Source of the DNA: Maribacter thermophilus
Lineage (GTDB): Bacteria > Bacteroidota > Bacteroidia > Flavobacteriales > Flavobacteriaceae
Assembly (NCBI RefSeq): GCF_001020565.1
Contig: NZ_LDAS01000001.1
Location: 720,402-784,401, forward strand
Length of the DNA stretch: 64,000 nt
Direction of reading: 5' to 3'
Shown: positions 17,538 through 26,783 of the stretch, piece after piece
Numbering within the stretch: position 1 is the first letter of the stretch
Layout: each line of letters opens with the position of its first letter
The notes under the pieces: generated by a model
Databases searched by the model: none
What the model was told of the DNA's origin: nothing
What the model saw: only the letters and a program-made list of their open reading frames with translations
Translations under genes and position numbers: made by a program

Positions 17538-18287
17538 ATGAATAAACTTCTTTTGTTTTTTGTGTTGATATCGTTCTTAGGATGTAAAAATGTAGTAAAA
17601 ACGCCTACGGCCCAAGAAATTGTAGATAAAAGTATAGCTGTTAGTGGAGGGGAGAACTATGTGAAAAGTAATATTTCTTTTGACTTTAGGGATATTCACT
17701 ATACTTCTGAAGTAGTAGAGGGAAAGAAGATATTAAAACGTAAAATAGTAAATGATTCGACTACTATTATAGATACCAAATACCCGAACAAATTTGAAAG
17801 ATCGGTAAACGATAGTATTGTGACATTGTCCGATAGTATGGCCAATGTATATGCCAATTCGGTCAACTCGGTACATTATTTTGCCATGTTACCTTATGGG
17901 TTAAACGATAAAGCCGTTAAAAAGAAGTTCTTGGAGACCGTAAAAATAGACACCGCCGATTATTATAAAATAGAGGTGACTTTTAGTAAAGAAGGTGGTG
18001 GTGATGACTTCGACGATGTATATCTGTATTGGTTCAATACAAAAACCCTTGAGCCGGATTATTTATCGTATGAATTTCATACTAATGGAGGTGGTCAGCG
18101 TTTTAGGGTGGCTTATAACAAAAGAACCGTTGGTGGAATTCGGTTTGTAGATTATAAAAATTACAAACCGAAACAGAAAAACGGTTCTATATACGCTATA
18201 GACAGTTTATATGTAAATAATGGATTAGAGTTATTATCAGAGATTAAACTTGAAAACGTAGAGGTTAATCAGGACAGTTACAATTAA
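17538..18287 (+). CDS. Lipoprotein, DUF6503-like
   Basis: 249 residues with a lipoprotein signal peptide (MNKLLLFFVLISFLGC, lipidated Cys16). The mature part looks like a LolA-type beta half-barrel: many aromatic beta strands, DVYLYWFNTKTLEPDYL, and a GGGQRFRV turn. I believe it belongs to the DUF6503 group, sometimes mislabelled as an aldolase; function unknown. Its 3' end overlaps the convergent histidine-phosphatase gene by 23 bases. The protein at 58179-58886 has a similar layout (PY...VT...GG...YLW) and may be a distant relative. Confidence 0.65.
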   Translation: MNKLLLFFVLISFLGCKNVVKTPTAQEIVDKSIAVSGGENYVKSNISFDFRDIHYTSEVVEGKKILKRKIVNDSTTIIDTKYPNKFERSVNDSIVTLSDSMANVYANSVNSVHYFAMLPYGLNDKAVKKKFLETVKIDTADYYKIEVTFSKEGGGDDFDDVYLYWFNTKTLEPDYLSYEFHTNGGGQRFRVAYNKRTVGGIRFVDYKNYKPKQKNGSIYAIDSLYVNNGLELLSEIKLENVEVNQDSYN

Positions 18288-18807
18288 AGACAAGTTTAGT
18301 GGATGTAGCCGTACTACCTACCAATTGTACGATAAACAGGGTGCCGTTTTCGCTGTCGTCTATATATGGATATTTGTCTTCGCCTATTAACTGGTTTACG
18401 AAATCGGGAATAGTATTGCTATGCCCTACGACCAATACCTTTTTATTTAGGTTGTCTTTTTTAAACTGTTCAATATCAATATCCCTAGGTTCGTAATATT
18501 GTACATCGATATTTTTTTTCACCGAAGTCGGGGCGGCCGTCATAGAGGTTCTGTTGTAATCGGTAGAGTATATGGCGTCTAAATCCACTTCATCCAAGAT
18601 TTCTGCCCAATGCATGGCTCTTCCCAATCCTTTTTGATTTAACTCTGGATCGGCGTCATCCGGGTAGGTTCTGTCCTTTTCTGCGTGGCGAATCAAATAA
18701 AATGTAGTTACATCAGGGTTTTCGTTAATGGTCTGATCGGGTTTTTCCTCTTTGCAAGAAACAAAAATGGCCAGTAAACAAATAGAAAGAATCTTTATTG
18801 TTTTCAT
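18265..18807 (-). CDS. Histidine phosphatase superfamily lipoprotein
   Basis: 180 residues. A signal peptide ends at Cys18 (AIFVSC), so the enzyme is a lipoprotein rather than cytosolic. The phosphoglycerate-mutase/SixA-like core has the catalytic RHAEK motif, DAIYSTDYNRTSMTA, and the second His in VVGHSNTIP. It should act on an extracytoplasmic phosphoester of unknown identity. The residues just after the lipid Cys are KEE, which fits the K-(D/E)2 export signal described for surface lipoproteins in Capnocytophaga, so surface exposure is possible (inference). Confidence 0.85.
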   Translation of the reverse strand: MKTIKILSICLLAIFVSCKEEKPDQTINENPDVTTFYLIRHAEKDRTYPDDADPELNQKGLGRAMHWAEILDEVDLDAIYSTDYNRTSMTAAPTSVKKNIDVQYYEPRDIDIEQFKKDNLNKKVLVVGHSNTIPDFVNQLIGEDKYPYIDDSENGTLFIVQLVGSTATSTKLVFNCNCPD

Positions 18808-18893
18808 TCGGTTTAAAATATTATTACTATAATAGTAAAACTTAATTTAGGATAAAATAGTACGTTAGTAGTCTATTTTTTGTTTTTTTGCAT

Positions 18894-20531
18894 ATGAGAA
18901 AATTTTGTGGGGCACTTCTTATTTGTTTTGTAGTTATTGGTTTAAGGGCTCAAGAACCTGAATTACCTAGCGACTATAGGCAGCAGAATATAACAGAATA
19001 CAATTCCAGTCTGCTGAACCCTGCCTATTCGTTGGATAAAAACAACCCTTCCTCTATTGCTTTTTGGTCTAGATGGCAATGGCAATCCATTGATGTGGAC
19101 CCTTCTACACTATTTCTGAACTATGCTTTAAAGATAAATGATGAGTCTGCGGCCGGTATCGGTTTTTTTCAGCATAACACAGGCTTGTTCCTAAATACTG
19201 GTGGAGCTCTAAACTACGCGTATAATATAGAGTTGAGCGAAAAGGTGTCGTTAGGTCTGGGAATCAATGTTTTTGGGTATGTGCAAGAACTGTCCGACAC
19301 ACGCTTTTTTACGCCAAATCCTATTCAGACAGAATTAACGAACGATTTTGTGTTGCAAGTGGCCCCGGGTATAAATGTTAAGATAGATAGGTTTAGTATA
19401 GGGCTATCTTCCGAGAACCTGTTCGATTACAACTTTACCACAAAAGAAAGAAGCACTAGTTCTGAAGGAAGGGTTTTTTTCACCCAAGCAAGTTATGACA
19501 TACCTATGTCGGTCTTGGCTTCTGATCCCAACTCGTTCTTACGCCCTTCGGTATACTTTAAGTCGGTGCCTGGGTATGATTCGCAATTTGGGGTTTCAAC
19601 CTTACTATCTACGAACAAGTTTTGGGCGCAACTAGGCTATAATAGTTATTACGGTATTTCTGGTGGTGCCGGCGGAAGGTTCTTTAAGCGGCTTTCAATA
19701 GGGGCGCTGGTGGAATTTGGTACGAGTACGGATCTAAAAGGAACCGACCCCTCGTTTGAATTGGTTACTTCGTATAAGTTAGGTAGATTAGGGGATTCAG
19801 AAGATAAATTACAGGAAGAATTAATTGCCGAGGAAGAAAAAGGGGACGTTGTTGAAAATGAGCTCACCCGAATGGAGAAAATAGCCTTAAGGGAGAAAGA
19901 GAAAGAGGAGGTAAGATTGGCTAAGATTAATCAGAAACGTGCAAAAGATTCCATTAGAAAAGCAAACAGACAGGCAGAGCTAGCTCTAAAAGAGTCGAAA
20001 ATTGAAGCGGAACGAAAAAGAGATTCGCTTAACAAGGCGCAAGAGATCTCTGCGTTGGCAAAAGCCGAGGCATTAAATAGGCAAAGGGAATTAGATTCTA
20101 TTAATAAAGCAAAAGAAGCGGCACTGGCCATTGAACTTCAGAAAAAACAAGATTCTGTTGCCAGTGCCGAAAAAGCCATTGCGGAGGCCGCTGCTAAGAA
20201 AGAAGAGCTTGAGCGTTTGGCACGGAAAAAAGAAGTGGTAACACCACAGGCAGGCGAGAAGTATGAAGAAGTGACCAAGCAGGGGTCTTTAGAACCGGGT
20301 TACTATTTAATAGCCAATGTTTTTGGAACCAAACGCTATTTTGATGCCTTTATGGCCGACCTTAAGAAGAAGGGGCTGAACCCGCAATCTTTTTACAGGG
20401 AAACGAATAAATACAACTATGTATACTTAGGCAAGTACGATTCAATAAATGAGGCAAGAAAAGCAAGGGATTCTAAACTTGGTGGAAAGTACACCGAGAG
20501 ACTATGGATTTTTAGGGTAGTGGGCGAGTAG
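18894..20531 (+). CDS. PorP/SprF-family outer-membrane protein with helical linker and SPOR-like domain
   Basis: 545 residues, starting at the ATG at 18894. A signal peptide (cleavage after LRAQ) is followed by a PorP/SprF-type beta-barrel (about 25-300, with the family opening YNSSLLNPAY). A roughly 140-residue highly charged alpha-helical segment carries recurring DSxxKA motifs (KDSIRKA, RDSLNKA, LDSINKA). A SPOR-like domain ends the protein (about 455-545, GYYLIANVFGTKRYFDAF). PorP/SprF proteins anchor type IX secretion or gliding components, and SPOR domains bind denuded peptidoglycan. This single chain could therefore tether the outer membrane to the wall. Confidence 0.8.
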   Translation: MRKFCGALLICFVVIGLRAQEPELPSDYRQQNITEYNSSLLNPAYSLDKNNPSSIAFWSRWQWQSIDVDPSTLFLNYALKINDESAAGIGFFQHNTGLFLNTGGALNYAYNIELSEKVSLGLGINVFGYVQELSDTRFFTPNPIQTELTNDFVLQVAPGINVKIDRFSIGLSSENLFDYNFTTKERSTSSEGRVFFTQASYDIPMSVLASDPNSFLRPSVYFKSVPGYDSQFGVSTLLSTNKFWAQLGYNSYYGISGGAGGRFFKRLSIGALVEFGTSTDLKGTDPSFELVTSYKLGRLGDSEDKLQEELIAEEEKGDVVENELTRMEKIALREKEKEEVRLAKINQKRAKDSIRKANRQAELALKESKIEAERKRDSLNKAQEISALAKAEALNRQRELDSINKAKEAALAIELQKKQDSVASAEKAIAEAAAKKEELERLARKKEVVTPQAGEKYEEVTKQGSLEPGYYLIANVFGTKRYFDAFMADLKKKGLNPQSFYRETNKYNYVYLGKYDSINEARKARDSKLGGKYTERLWIFRVVGE

Positions 20532-20597
20532 TTGCCATGATGGTGTTTTGCACCTTTTAAGGCTTAAAAAGAAAGATTACTTGGGTCTTACTTGAAT

Positions 20598-21188
20598 TTA
20601 CAGTTCTCTTTTGATTAAAATTTCTAAGTAGGTAATGGTATTCAACAAGTATTTACGGTCTAAGGTAATGGTAGACATGGCAATGGCCCCTTGAATCATT
20701 GTGAATAGTTGTTTTGCAAATTGCAAAGGGGTTACCGGGAGTTTAAGCTCACCATTATTAAGGCCATTCTCCAATACTAGGGCAATTTTACCTTCAATTT
20801 CCTTTATGGTTTCTTTGACGGCAGCTGCCAAGAGTTTGTTGTTGTGCTGGGCGTCTACACCTACATTTAAAATAGGGCAACCGCCCATTTTAAGTGTAAA
20901 AGCATCGTATTTTTTATAAAATTCGGTAAGATTGGACAATTTATCCAATGCGGATCCTGGGGCATTTAGTTCTTCGTCCAATGCTGTTAATAGAATATTT
21001 CTGTTGTATTCAAATGCGGAAAGCGCTAAAGCTTCCTTGTTTTCAAAATTACCATATATAGCGCCTTTGGTGAGTCCTGTGGCTTCGGTAAGATCGCTCA
21101 TGCTTGTGCCAATATAGCCATGTTTGTTAAATAAAGGTGCGACCGTTTCAATAATATAGGCGGTAGTTCTTTCGGCTTTTGTAGACAT
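20598..21188 (-). CDS. TetR-family transcriptional regulator
   Basis: 196 residues. The N-terminal TetR helix-turn-helix reads FNKHGYIGTSMSDLTEATGLTKG and continues AIYGNFENKEAL. The C-terminal ligand domain has the GGCPILNVGVDA segment seen in the LmrA/YxaF-like subgroup. The ligand is unknown and no efflux pump or enzyme is adjacent. An imperfect inverted repeat 30-45 bases upstream may be its own operator. Confidence 0.88.
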   Translation of the reverse strand: MSTKAERTTAYIIETVAPLFNKHGYIGTSMSDLTEATGLTKGAIYGNFENKEALALSAFEYNRNILLTALDEELNAPGSALDKLSNLTEFYKKYDAFTLKMGGCPILNVGVDAQHNNKLLAAAVKETIKEIEGKIALVLENGLNNGELKLPVTPLQFAKQLFTMIQGAIAMSTITLDRKYLLNTITYLEILIKREL

Positions 21189-21219
21189 GTTGGATGCTTT
21201 TGTGCGAAGATAAAAAATC

Positions 21220-21235
21220 TATACTGTTTGGTATA
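21220..21235. promoter_or_regulatory. Candidate TetR operator
   Basis: Inverted repeat TATAC-TGTTTG-GTATA centred about 40 bases upstream of the TetR-family start, where an autorepressor would be expected to bind. Arms are only 5 bp, so this is tentative. Confidence 0.4.
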
Positions 21236-21244
21236 TATAGGTAA

Positions 21245-21282
21245 CAAAAAAAGCGTCCTGAATTTTTTATTCAGGACGCTTT
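21245..21282 (-). terminator. Rho-independent terminator of clpB
   Basis: Perfect 13-bp stem AAAGCGTCCTGAA / TTCAGGACGCTTT with a short A/T loop, followed on the minus strand by a run of seven T. It lies 17 bases beyond the clpB stop and just upstream of the TetR gene. Confidence 0.88.
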
Positions 21283-21298
21283 CATAATCAACATTGTT

Positions 21299-23899
21299 TT
21301 AGACCACCAGGTCATTTTGGTTTCTAAATACCAGTTCGTTGTTAAAAGCATCTAAGAGTATAATACTATCTGCTTTTATTTTTCCACTTAAAAGCTCTTT
21401 AGACATGTTGTTTAGCACTTCTTTTTGAATGGTTCGCTTAACGGGTCTGGCTCCAAATTGTGGTTCGTAACCTCGTTCCGCCAAATAATCTATGGCTTCG
21501 TCTGTAGCGTCTAGGGTTATATTTTGCTTGTTCAGCATTTTTTTGAGTCCTTCTAATTGAAGTTTCACTATTTCCCTAATATTTTCCATATTCAAAGGAG
21601 TGAACATAATTATGTCGTCTATACGGTTTAGGAATTCAGGACGAATTGTTTTGTTTAGAAGTCCTAATACTTCTACACGGGCTGCCTCTGTGGCGCTATG
21701 TAGGTCTGTTGCGTTTTCAAATTTTTCTTGAATAATATGGCTACCCATATTACTGGTCATTATAATGATCGTGTTTTTAAAGTCGGCGACCCTTCCTTTG
21801 TTATCTGTCAACCTACCCTCATCCAAAACCTGTAATAAGATATTAAAGGTGTCTGGATGCGCTTTTTCGATTTCATCAAGTAAAACAACGGAGTAGGGGC
21901 GTCTTCTAACGGCTTCGGTTAGTTGACCACCTTCATCGTACCCCACATATCCTGGAGGCGCACCTACCAGTCTACTTACAGAGTGTCGTTCTTGGTACTC
22001 GCTCATATCTATTCTGGTCATGGCGTTCTCATCATCGAACAGGTATGCGGCCAAGGTTTTCGCCAGTTCGGTCTTACCTACCCCGGTTGTACCGAGAAAC
22101 AAGAAAGATCCTATAGGCTTTTTCATATCTTGTAGGCCGGCCCTACTTCTTCTTATCGCATCTGAAACGGCTTGTATTGCTTCATCTTGGCCAACGACCC
22201 TTTTATGTAATACGTTCTCTAGGTTCAGTAATTTTTCGCGTTCGCTCTGTAGCATCTTTGTTACAGGTATACCTGTCCATTTTGCTACCACTTCGGCAAT
22301 ATCTTCACTGGTAACTTCTTCTTTGATCAAGGTGCCGGCTTTCTGTTGTTCGGCCAGTTCTTGTTGCAATTTGGTAAGCCTTTCCTGTGCCTCTTTAATT
22401 TTTCCGTACCTAATTTCGGCAACCTTGCCATAATCTCCGTTACGTTCGGCTCGCTCGGCTTCAATTTTATAGTTTTCGATATCCAATTTTGTTTTTTGAA
22501 TATTGTCCACTACCGATTTTTCGGATTCCCATTTGGCAAAAATCTCGTTTCGCTCTTCTTTTACATTGGCAAGTTCCAGATTTAGAGCCTTAAGTTTCGA
22601 TTGGTCGTTCTCTCTTTTAATGGCCTCTATTTCAATCTCTAGCTGCATAATCTTTCTGTCCAATACGTCCAATTCTTCTGGTTTAGAGTTGATCTCCATT
22701 CTTAATTTAGAGGCAGCTTCGTCCATAAGGTCTATGGCCTTATCGGGCAAAAATCTATTGGTAATATACCTTTGGGAGAGTTCTACCGCTGCGATAACGG
22801 CTTCATCCTTGATACGAACCTTATGGTGGGCTTCATATTTTTCTTTAATCCCCCTTAAGATAGAGATGGCGCTCTCTGTGTCAGGTTGATCTACGATTAC
22901 TTTTTGAAATCTACGCTCTAATGCTTTGTCCTTTTCAAAATATTTTTGATACTCATCCAAAGTAGTTGCGCCAATGGCTCTTAGTTCACCTCTGGCAAGA
23001 GCGGGCTTAAGAATGTTTGCAGCATCCATGGCGCCCTGTCCACCACCTGCACCAACAAGTGTATGTATTTCATCGATAAACAAAATTATGTTTCCGTCCG
23101 CACTGGTAACCTCTTTGATTACCGCTTTTAAACGTTCCTCGAATTCCCCTTTGTATTTTGCGCCAGCTATCAAAGCGCCCATATCCAAAGAGTAAATGGT
23201 TTTATCTTTAAGGTTTTCAGGAATGTCCCCTTGTACTATTCTATGGGCAAGACCTTCGGCAATGGCCGTTTTACCAACACCTGGCTCACCTACCAACATT
23301 GGGTTGTTCTTGGTTCTACGAGATAATATTTGAAGTACCCTTCTAATTTCTTCGTCCCTACCTATTACGGGGTCCAGTTTACCGCTATCCGCTAATTCAT
23401 TTAAGTTTTTGGCATATTTGTTCAATGAATTGTAGGTTTCCTCGGCACTTTGTGAAGTTACGTTAGATCCTTTTCTTAGTTCGGTAATAGCTGCTGTTAA
23501 ACTTTTCTCGGTTACCCCTTGGTCTTTTAAGATTTGAGAAATCTTACTTTTTGATTTAAAGATGGCCAGTAGTAAATGTTCTATGGAAACGTATTCGTCT
23601 CCCATTTTTTTAGCAATAATACTGGATTCGTTTACAGTTTTACCCGCTTCTCTAGAAAGCATGATGTCTCCACCTTGAACCTTGGGAAACGATTCCAATT
23701 CCTTTTCAAGAATTTGGGTGATCAGGTTAATGTTGATCCCTAGTTTTTTAATTATAAACGGAACAACGTTTTCTTCGACTTCTGTAATTGCCTTGAAAAT
23801 ATGTTCGTTTTCGATTTGTTGGTGCCCTAAAGATTGGGCGATCACTTGGGCCTGTTGAATAGCCTCTTGTGATTTTATGGTGAAATTGTTAAAGTTCAT
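21299..23899 (-). CDS. clpB: Disaggregase chaperone ClpB
   Basis: 866 residues, full length. In order: N-terminal Clp repeat domain ([16 protein letters not shown]), first AAA+ domain with Walker A GEPGVGKT and Walker [10 protein letters not shown], the coiled-coil middle domain (about 400-520), second AAA+ domain with Walker A GTTGVGKT and Walker [11 protein letters not shown], and the C-terminal domain ending near a [10 protein letters not shown] segment. No ClpP-binding loop is seen. It works with DnaK to solubilise aggregated protein after stress. The upstream gap holds two spaced GACA-AAA-TGNC palindromes that may mediate stress control. Confidence 0.97.
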   Translation of the reverse strand: MNFNNFTIKSQEAIQQAQVIAQSLGHQQIENEHIFKAITEVEENVVPFIIKKLGININLITQILEKELESFPKVQGGDIMLSREAGKTVNESSIIAKKMGDEYVSIEHLLLAIFKSKSKISQILKDQGVTEKSLTAAITELRKGSNVTSQSAEETYNSLNKYAKNLNELADSGKLDPVIGRDEEIRRVLQILSRRTKNNPMLVGEPGVGKTAIAEGLAHRIVQGDIPENLKDKTIYSLDMGALIAGAKYKGEFEERLKAVIKEVTSADGNIILFIDEIHTLVGAGGGQGAMDAANILKPALARGELRAIGATTLDEYQKYFEKDKALERRFQKVIVDQPDTESAISILRGIKEKYEAHHKVRIKDEAVIAAVELSQRYITNRFLPDKAIDLMDEAASKLRMEINSKPEELDVLDRKIMQLEIEIEAIKRENDQSKLKALNLELANVKEERNEIFAKWESEKSVVDNIQKTKLDIENYKIEAERAERNGDYGKVAEIRYGKIKEAQERLTKLQQELAEQQKAGTLIKEEVTSEDIAEVVAKWTGIPVTKMLQSEREKLLNLENVLHKRVVGQDEAIQAVSDAIRRSRAGLQDMKKPIGSFLFLGTTGVGKTELAKTLAAYLFDDENAMTRIDMSEYQERHSVSRLVGAPPGYVGYDEGGQLTEAVRRRPYSVVLLDEIEKAHPDTFNILLQVLDEGRLTDNKGRVADFKNTIIIMTSNMGSHIIQEKFENATDLHSATEAARVEVLGLLNKTIRPEFLNRIDDIIMFTPLNMENIREIVKLQLEGLKKMLNKQNITLDATDEAIDYLAERGYEPQFGARPVKRTIQKEVLNNMSKELLSGKIKADSIILLDAFNNELVFRNQNDLVV

Positions 23900-23970
23900 A
23901 TATTTTAGTTTTAAATTGAGTGTTACTTTTGCAGTGAAAAGGACAACAATCCTACCAATTGAACATAACA

Positions 23971-24014
23971 GACAAAATGTCGCTAAAAGGCCGCATTATC
24001 AAAGACAAAATGGC
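23971..24014. promoter_or_regulatory. Paired palindromes in the clpB / ytxJ divergent promoter gap
   Basis: GACAAAATGTC (23971-23981, perfect) and GACAAAATGGC (24004-24014, one mismatch in the right arm), starting 33 bp apart, about three helical turns. They lie between the divergent starts of clpB and ytxJ and could bind a dimeric regulator on one DNA face. Confidence 0.45.
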
Positions 24015-24057
24015 AGTTGTTAGGTGTTTTTATAACGTAGCTTAAAGTTAACAAAGA

Positions 24058-24456
24058 ATGGGATTATTTAAGGGGTTATTTGGTAAAGAAAACAATGAAA
24101 ACAAGGGGGACGGTAACGAGGTTCCGTGGATATCTCTAGTCTCTATTGACCAATTGAGCGAAATAGAAAAAAAATCTTCTGTTCGCCCCCAAGTTATTTT
24201 TAAGCATTCTACCACTTGCGGAGTTAGTAGAATGGTGTTGAATATTTTTAAATCTTCCTATAATCTGCAGTCTTCCCAGATGGACTTATATTTTTTGGAT
24301 TTGCATGCCAATAGGGATGTCTCTAATGAGGTTGCGGTAAAATTTGGTATAGTCCACCAATCACCTCAACTATTAATAATCAAGAATGGTAGGGTAGAAC
24401 GTCATGCTTCCCATGGCGAGATTTCGGAAATAAATCTGGAGGATTATTTGTCTTAG
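24058..24456 (+). CDS. ytxJ: YtxJ-type monothiol bacilliredoxin
   Basis: 132 residues with a thioredoxin-like fold. The active site is TTCGVSRM, a CGVS monothiol site at Cys54, with a short amphipathic N-terminus (MGLFKGLFGK) and a cis-Pro loop in HQSPQLLIIKNG. YtxJ proteins are linked to the low-molecular-weight thiol bacillithiol and reduce mixed disulfides on proteins; bacillithiol synthesis genes are known in Bacteroidota. It is divergent from clpB, which fits a stress role. Confidence 0.85.
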   Translation: MGLFKGLFGKENNENKGDGNEVPWISLVSIDQLSEIEKKSSVRPQVIFKHSTTCGVSRMVLNIFKSSYNLQSSQMDLYFLDLHANRDVSNEVAVKFGIVHQSPQLLIIKNGRVERHASHGEISEINLEDYLS

Positions 24457-24605
24457 ATTTTTTGGCATAGGTTCAAAGGCAATTTCATATGGTTGTGAAA
24501 GCATATAGGTGGCTTGAATATTACCGATAATTAGTTATTAACTATCGTTTGATAAAATATTTTGTTGAATATTATTTTTATCGGCTTTATACTGGTTGCT
24601 ATTTG

Positions 24606-24613
24606 TATTTTTG
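24606..24613 (+). promoter_or_regulatory. Promoter -7 box upstream of glyA
   Basis: TATTTTTG, giving a leader of about 18 bases before the glyA ATG. A 23-nt near-palindrome (24525-24547) lies about 80 bases further upstream. The 180-base gap holds nothing else I recognise. Confidence 0.45.
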
Positions 24614-24636
24614 CCTGAGATTTTAATTTTAATAAA

Positions 24637-25920
24637 ATGCAAAGGGATACTCGAATTTTTGATTTAATAGAAGCAGAAAAGCAACGTCAGATAAACGGTA
24701 TAGAATTAATTGCCTCGGAGAACTTTACAAGTCCTCAGGTAATGGAGGCCGCTGGTTCTGTATTGACCAATAAATATGCAGAAGGGTATCCCGGTAAAAG
24801 ATATTATGGAGGTTGTGAAGTAGTTGATCAAGTGGAGCAATTGGCTATAGATAGGGCCAAAGAGCTGTTTGGTGCCGCCTATGCCAATGTACAACCCCAC
24901 TCGGGGTCGCAGGCAAATGCCGCTGTTTACCATGCGTGTTTAAAGCCTGGGGATACTATTTTAGGTTTTGATTTGTCTCATGGAGGGCATCTAACCCATG
25001 GTTCTCCGGTCAATTTTTCTGGAAGGTTGTACAATCCTGTTTTTTACGGGGTTGACGAAGCTACGGGAACACTCGATTACGATAAAATTCAGGAAATAGC
25101 CACCAAAGAGCGTCCTAAACTAATAATTGCCGGGGCATCGGCATATTCCCGAGATATCGATTTTAAAAAATTCAGGGAAATAGCAGATAGTGTAGATGCA
25201 CTATTATTGGCAGATATATCGCATCCTGCCGGTCTAATCGCCAAAGGACTTCTTAGTGATCCGATTCCCCATTGTCATATTGTGACCACTACCACGCATA
25301 AAACATTAAGAGGGCCTAGGGGAGGTCTTATTTTGATGGGTGAAGATTTTGATAATCCTTTTGGAATCAAACTTAAAAATGGTAAACTGAGAAAAATGTC
25401 GGCTCTTTTGGATTTGGCAGTTTTTCCTGGTAACCAAGGGGGACCGTTAGAACATATAATTGCTGCAAAAGCAGTGGCTTTCGGTGAGGCCTTAACCGAT
25501 GAGTTTGGAGAATATATGAAACAGGTTAAGAAAAATGCCGATGCAATGGCAAAAGCATTTGTGTCAAGGGATTATAATATAATTTCAGGTGGTACGGATA
25601 ACCATATGATGTTGATCGATCTTAGAAATAAAGGGATTACGGGAAAAGATGCTGAAAAGGCATTGGTATTGGCCGATATAACCGCGAATAAGAATATGGT
25701 TCCTTTTGACGATAAATCTCCCTTTATAACATCTGGTATTAGATTTGGTACTGCCGCAATTACCACACGAGGTTTGTTAGAGGATGATATGGAAACCGTG
25801 GTCGATTTAATAGACCAGGTCATCAGCAATCCTGAAAACGAACAGGTTATCGCAAAAGTAAAAGGGGAGGTAAACAAGATGATGGGGTCTAGGCCTATTT
25901 TTAATGCAACAATTGCATAG
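24637..25920 (+). CDS. glyA: Serine hydroxymethyltransferase
   Basis: PLP enzyme interconverting serine and glycine with transfer of a one-carbon unit to tetrahydrofolate. The 427 residues are normal. Diagnostic segments are [39 protein letters not shown] and the PLP-lysine motif [14 protein letters not shown]. It is monocistronic by position, with a gap of about 180 bases upstream and a convergent gene downstream. Confidence 0.97.
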   Translation: MQRDTRIFDLIEAEKQRQINGIELIASENFTSPQVMEAAGSVLTNKYAEGYPGKRYYGGCEVVDQVEQLAIDRAKELFGAAYANVQPHSGSQANAAVYHACLKPGDTILGFDLSHGGHLTHGSPVNFSGRLYNPVFYGVDEATGTLDYDKIQEIATKERPKLIIAGASAYSRDIDFKKFREIADSVDALLLADISHPAGLIAKGLLSDPIPHCHIVTTTTHKTLRGPRGGLILMGEDFDNPFGIKLKNGKLRKMSALLDLAVFPGNQGGPLEHIIAAKAVAFGEALTDEFGEYMKQVKKNADAMAKAFVSRDYNIISGGTDNHMMLIDLRNKGITGKDAEKALVLADITANKNMVPFDDKSPFITSGIRFGTAAITTRGLLEDDMETVVDLIDQVISNPENEQVIAKVKGEVNKMMGSRPIFNATIA

Positions 25921-25980
25921 GCTTAGAAAGAGCTTGTTATAAATAAACCTGTTCTTAGTGCTAAGGTATTGTTTTGTTGA

Positions 25981-26649
25981 TTAATCGTCCAATACACAAA
26001 AGTCCAGTTTGGCAGGTATAAACTTGTTTTTTTGAACATCAAATATAAGACCGTCAAAATCTGACTCTAGGTAAATGCCCCAATATTTATAGTATGTAGT
26101 CTGTGTTGTTGCGGATTGAATATTTTTTGGCACCGTAGAAGAACCAATAGTTTGAATATTGTCCTCGAATACTGGAATGAATATTTCTTCGGGCTTTTCG
26201 GTAAGTCCCATAGATAAAGCAACGTAGCGTTTTCCTATTTCATTGATTATAGTGTCAAAATTCTCTATGATACTGTTGGAGTATACTTTTTTGATGGTTA
26301 TAGTTGTATCATTCAAGAACAAGGTCAATTCTTGAATATCGATAGGTATCCTGTTCGAATTGGAATTTACCAGGTTATTGAAACTTTTTTGAAGGGGAGA
26401 TTCGTCTATATCGTTTGATCCCCAAAGCCCTTTATTAAAATGGCCTAAAATTTCCAATAGACTAAAAGAGCATTGCATTTCCAATGCGATGGCAATTTCA
26501 TCTTCTTTTGAGCTGCAGTTTCTTAATATAACTTTTGAAAAGAAACTAAGTTCCAATGACTTAATAAATTCTTCTATACCAAAGATTCCAGAGTCGGTAT
26601 TCAGTTTGGTAATCTGAATTTGCGAATAACTGTGTGGGGATAAAGGCAT
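25981..26649 (-). CDS. Hypothetical protein downstream of a two-component system
   Basis: 222 residues that I do not recognise. There is no signal peptide or membrane helix, so it is probably cytosolic. The composition is mixed alpha/beta, with an acidic C-terminus ending FCVLDD. It is the last gene of the LytTR-repeat protein-kinase-regulator cluster and has its own 134-base AT-rich upstream gap. That gap carries a 13-bp element identical to one upstream of the LytTR gene, at nearly the same distance from the start. It may be a target of the cluster's regulators. Confidence 0.6.
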   Translation of the reverse strand: MPLSPHSYSQIQITKLNTDSGIFGIEEFIKSLELSFFSKVILRNCSSKEDEIAIALEMQCSFSLLEILGHFNKGLWGSNDIDESPLQKSFNNLVNSNSNRIPIDIQELTLFLNDTTITIKKVYSNSIIENFDTIINEIGKRYVALSMGLTEKPEEIFIPVFEDNIQTIGSSTVPKNIQSATTQTTYYKYWGIYLESDFDGLIFDVQKNKFIPAKLDFCVLDD

Positions 26650-26700
26650 TAATTCAATCTTTTTATTTTAAAGATAGCCTTAATGTGTATTCGTTGGACT

Positions 26701-26713
26701 TAGGAAAACCTTA
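26701..26713 (-). promoter_or_regulatory. Shared 13-bp element, copy 1
   Basis: TAAGGTTTTCCTA on the minus strand, with a dyad core AGG-N4-CCT, 51 bases upstream of the start at 26649. It is followed after exactly 24 bases by a -7-like TATCTTTA. The same element with the same 24-base spacing occurs upstream of the LytTR gene. Confidence 0.5.
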
Positions 26714-26783
26714 GAATTTTGGAGGATATTGTAATATTTTTTTAACAAAAAAATAAATTATTGATTTTTAGTTATTTAAAAAG

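Noticed and set aside
24457..24636. Possible glycine riboswitch before glyA
   Set aside because: The gap is AT-rich and lacks the conserved glycine aptamer core; only a dyad and a -7 box are seen.
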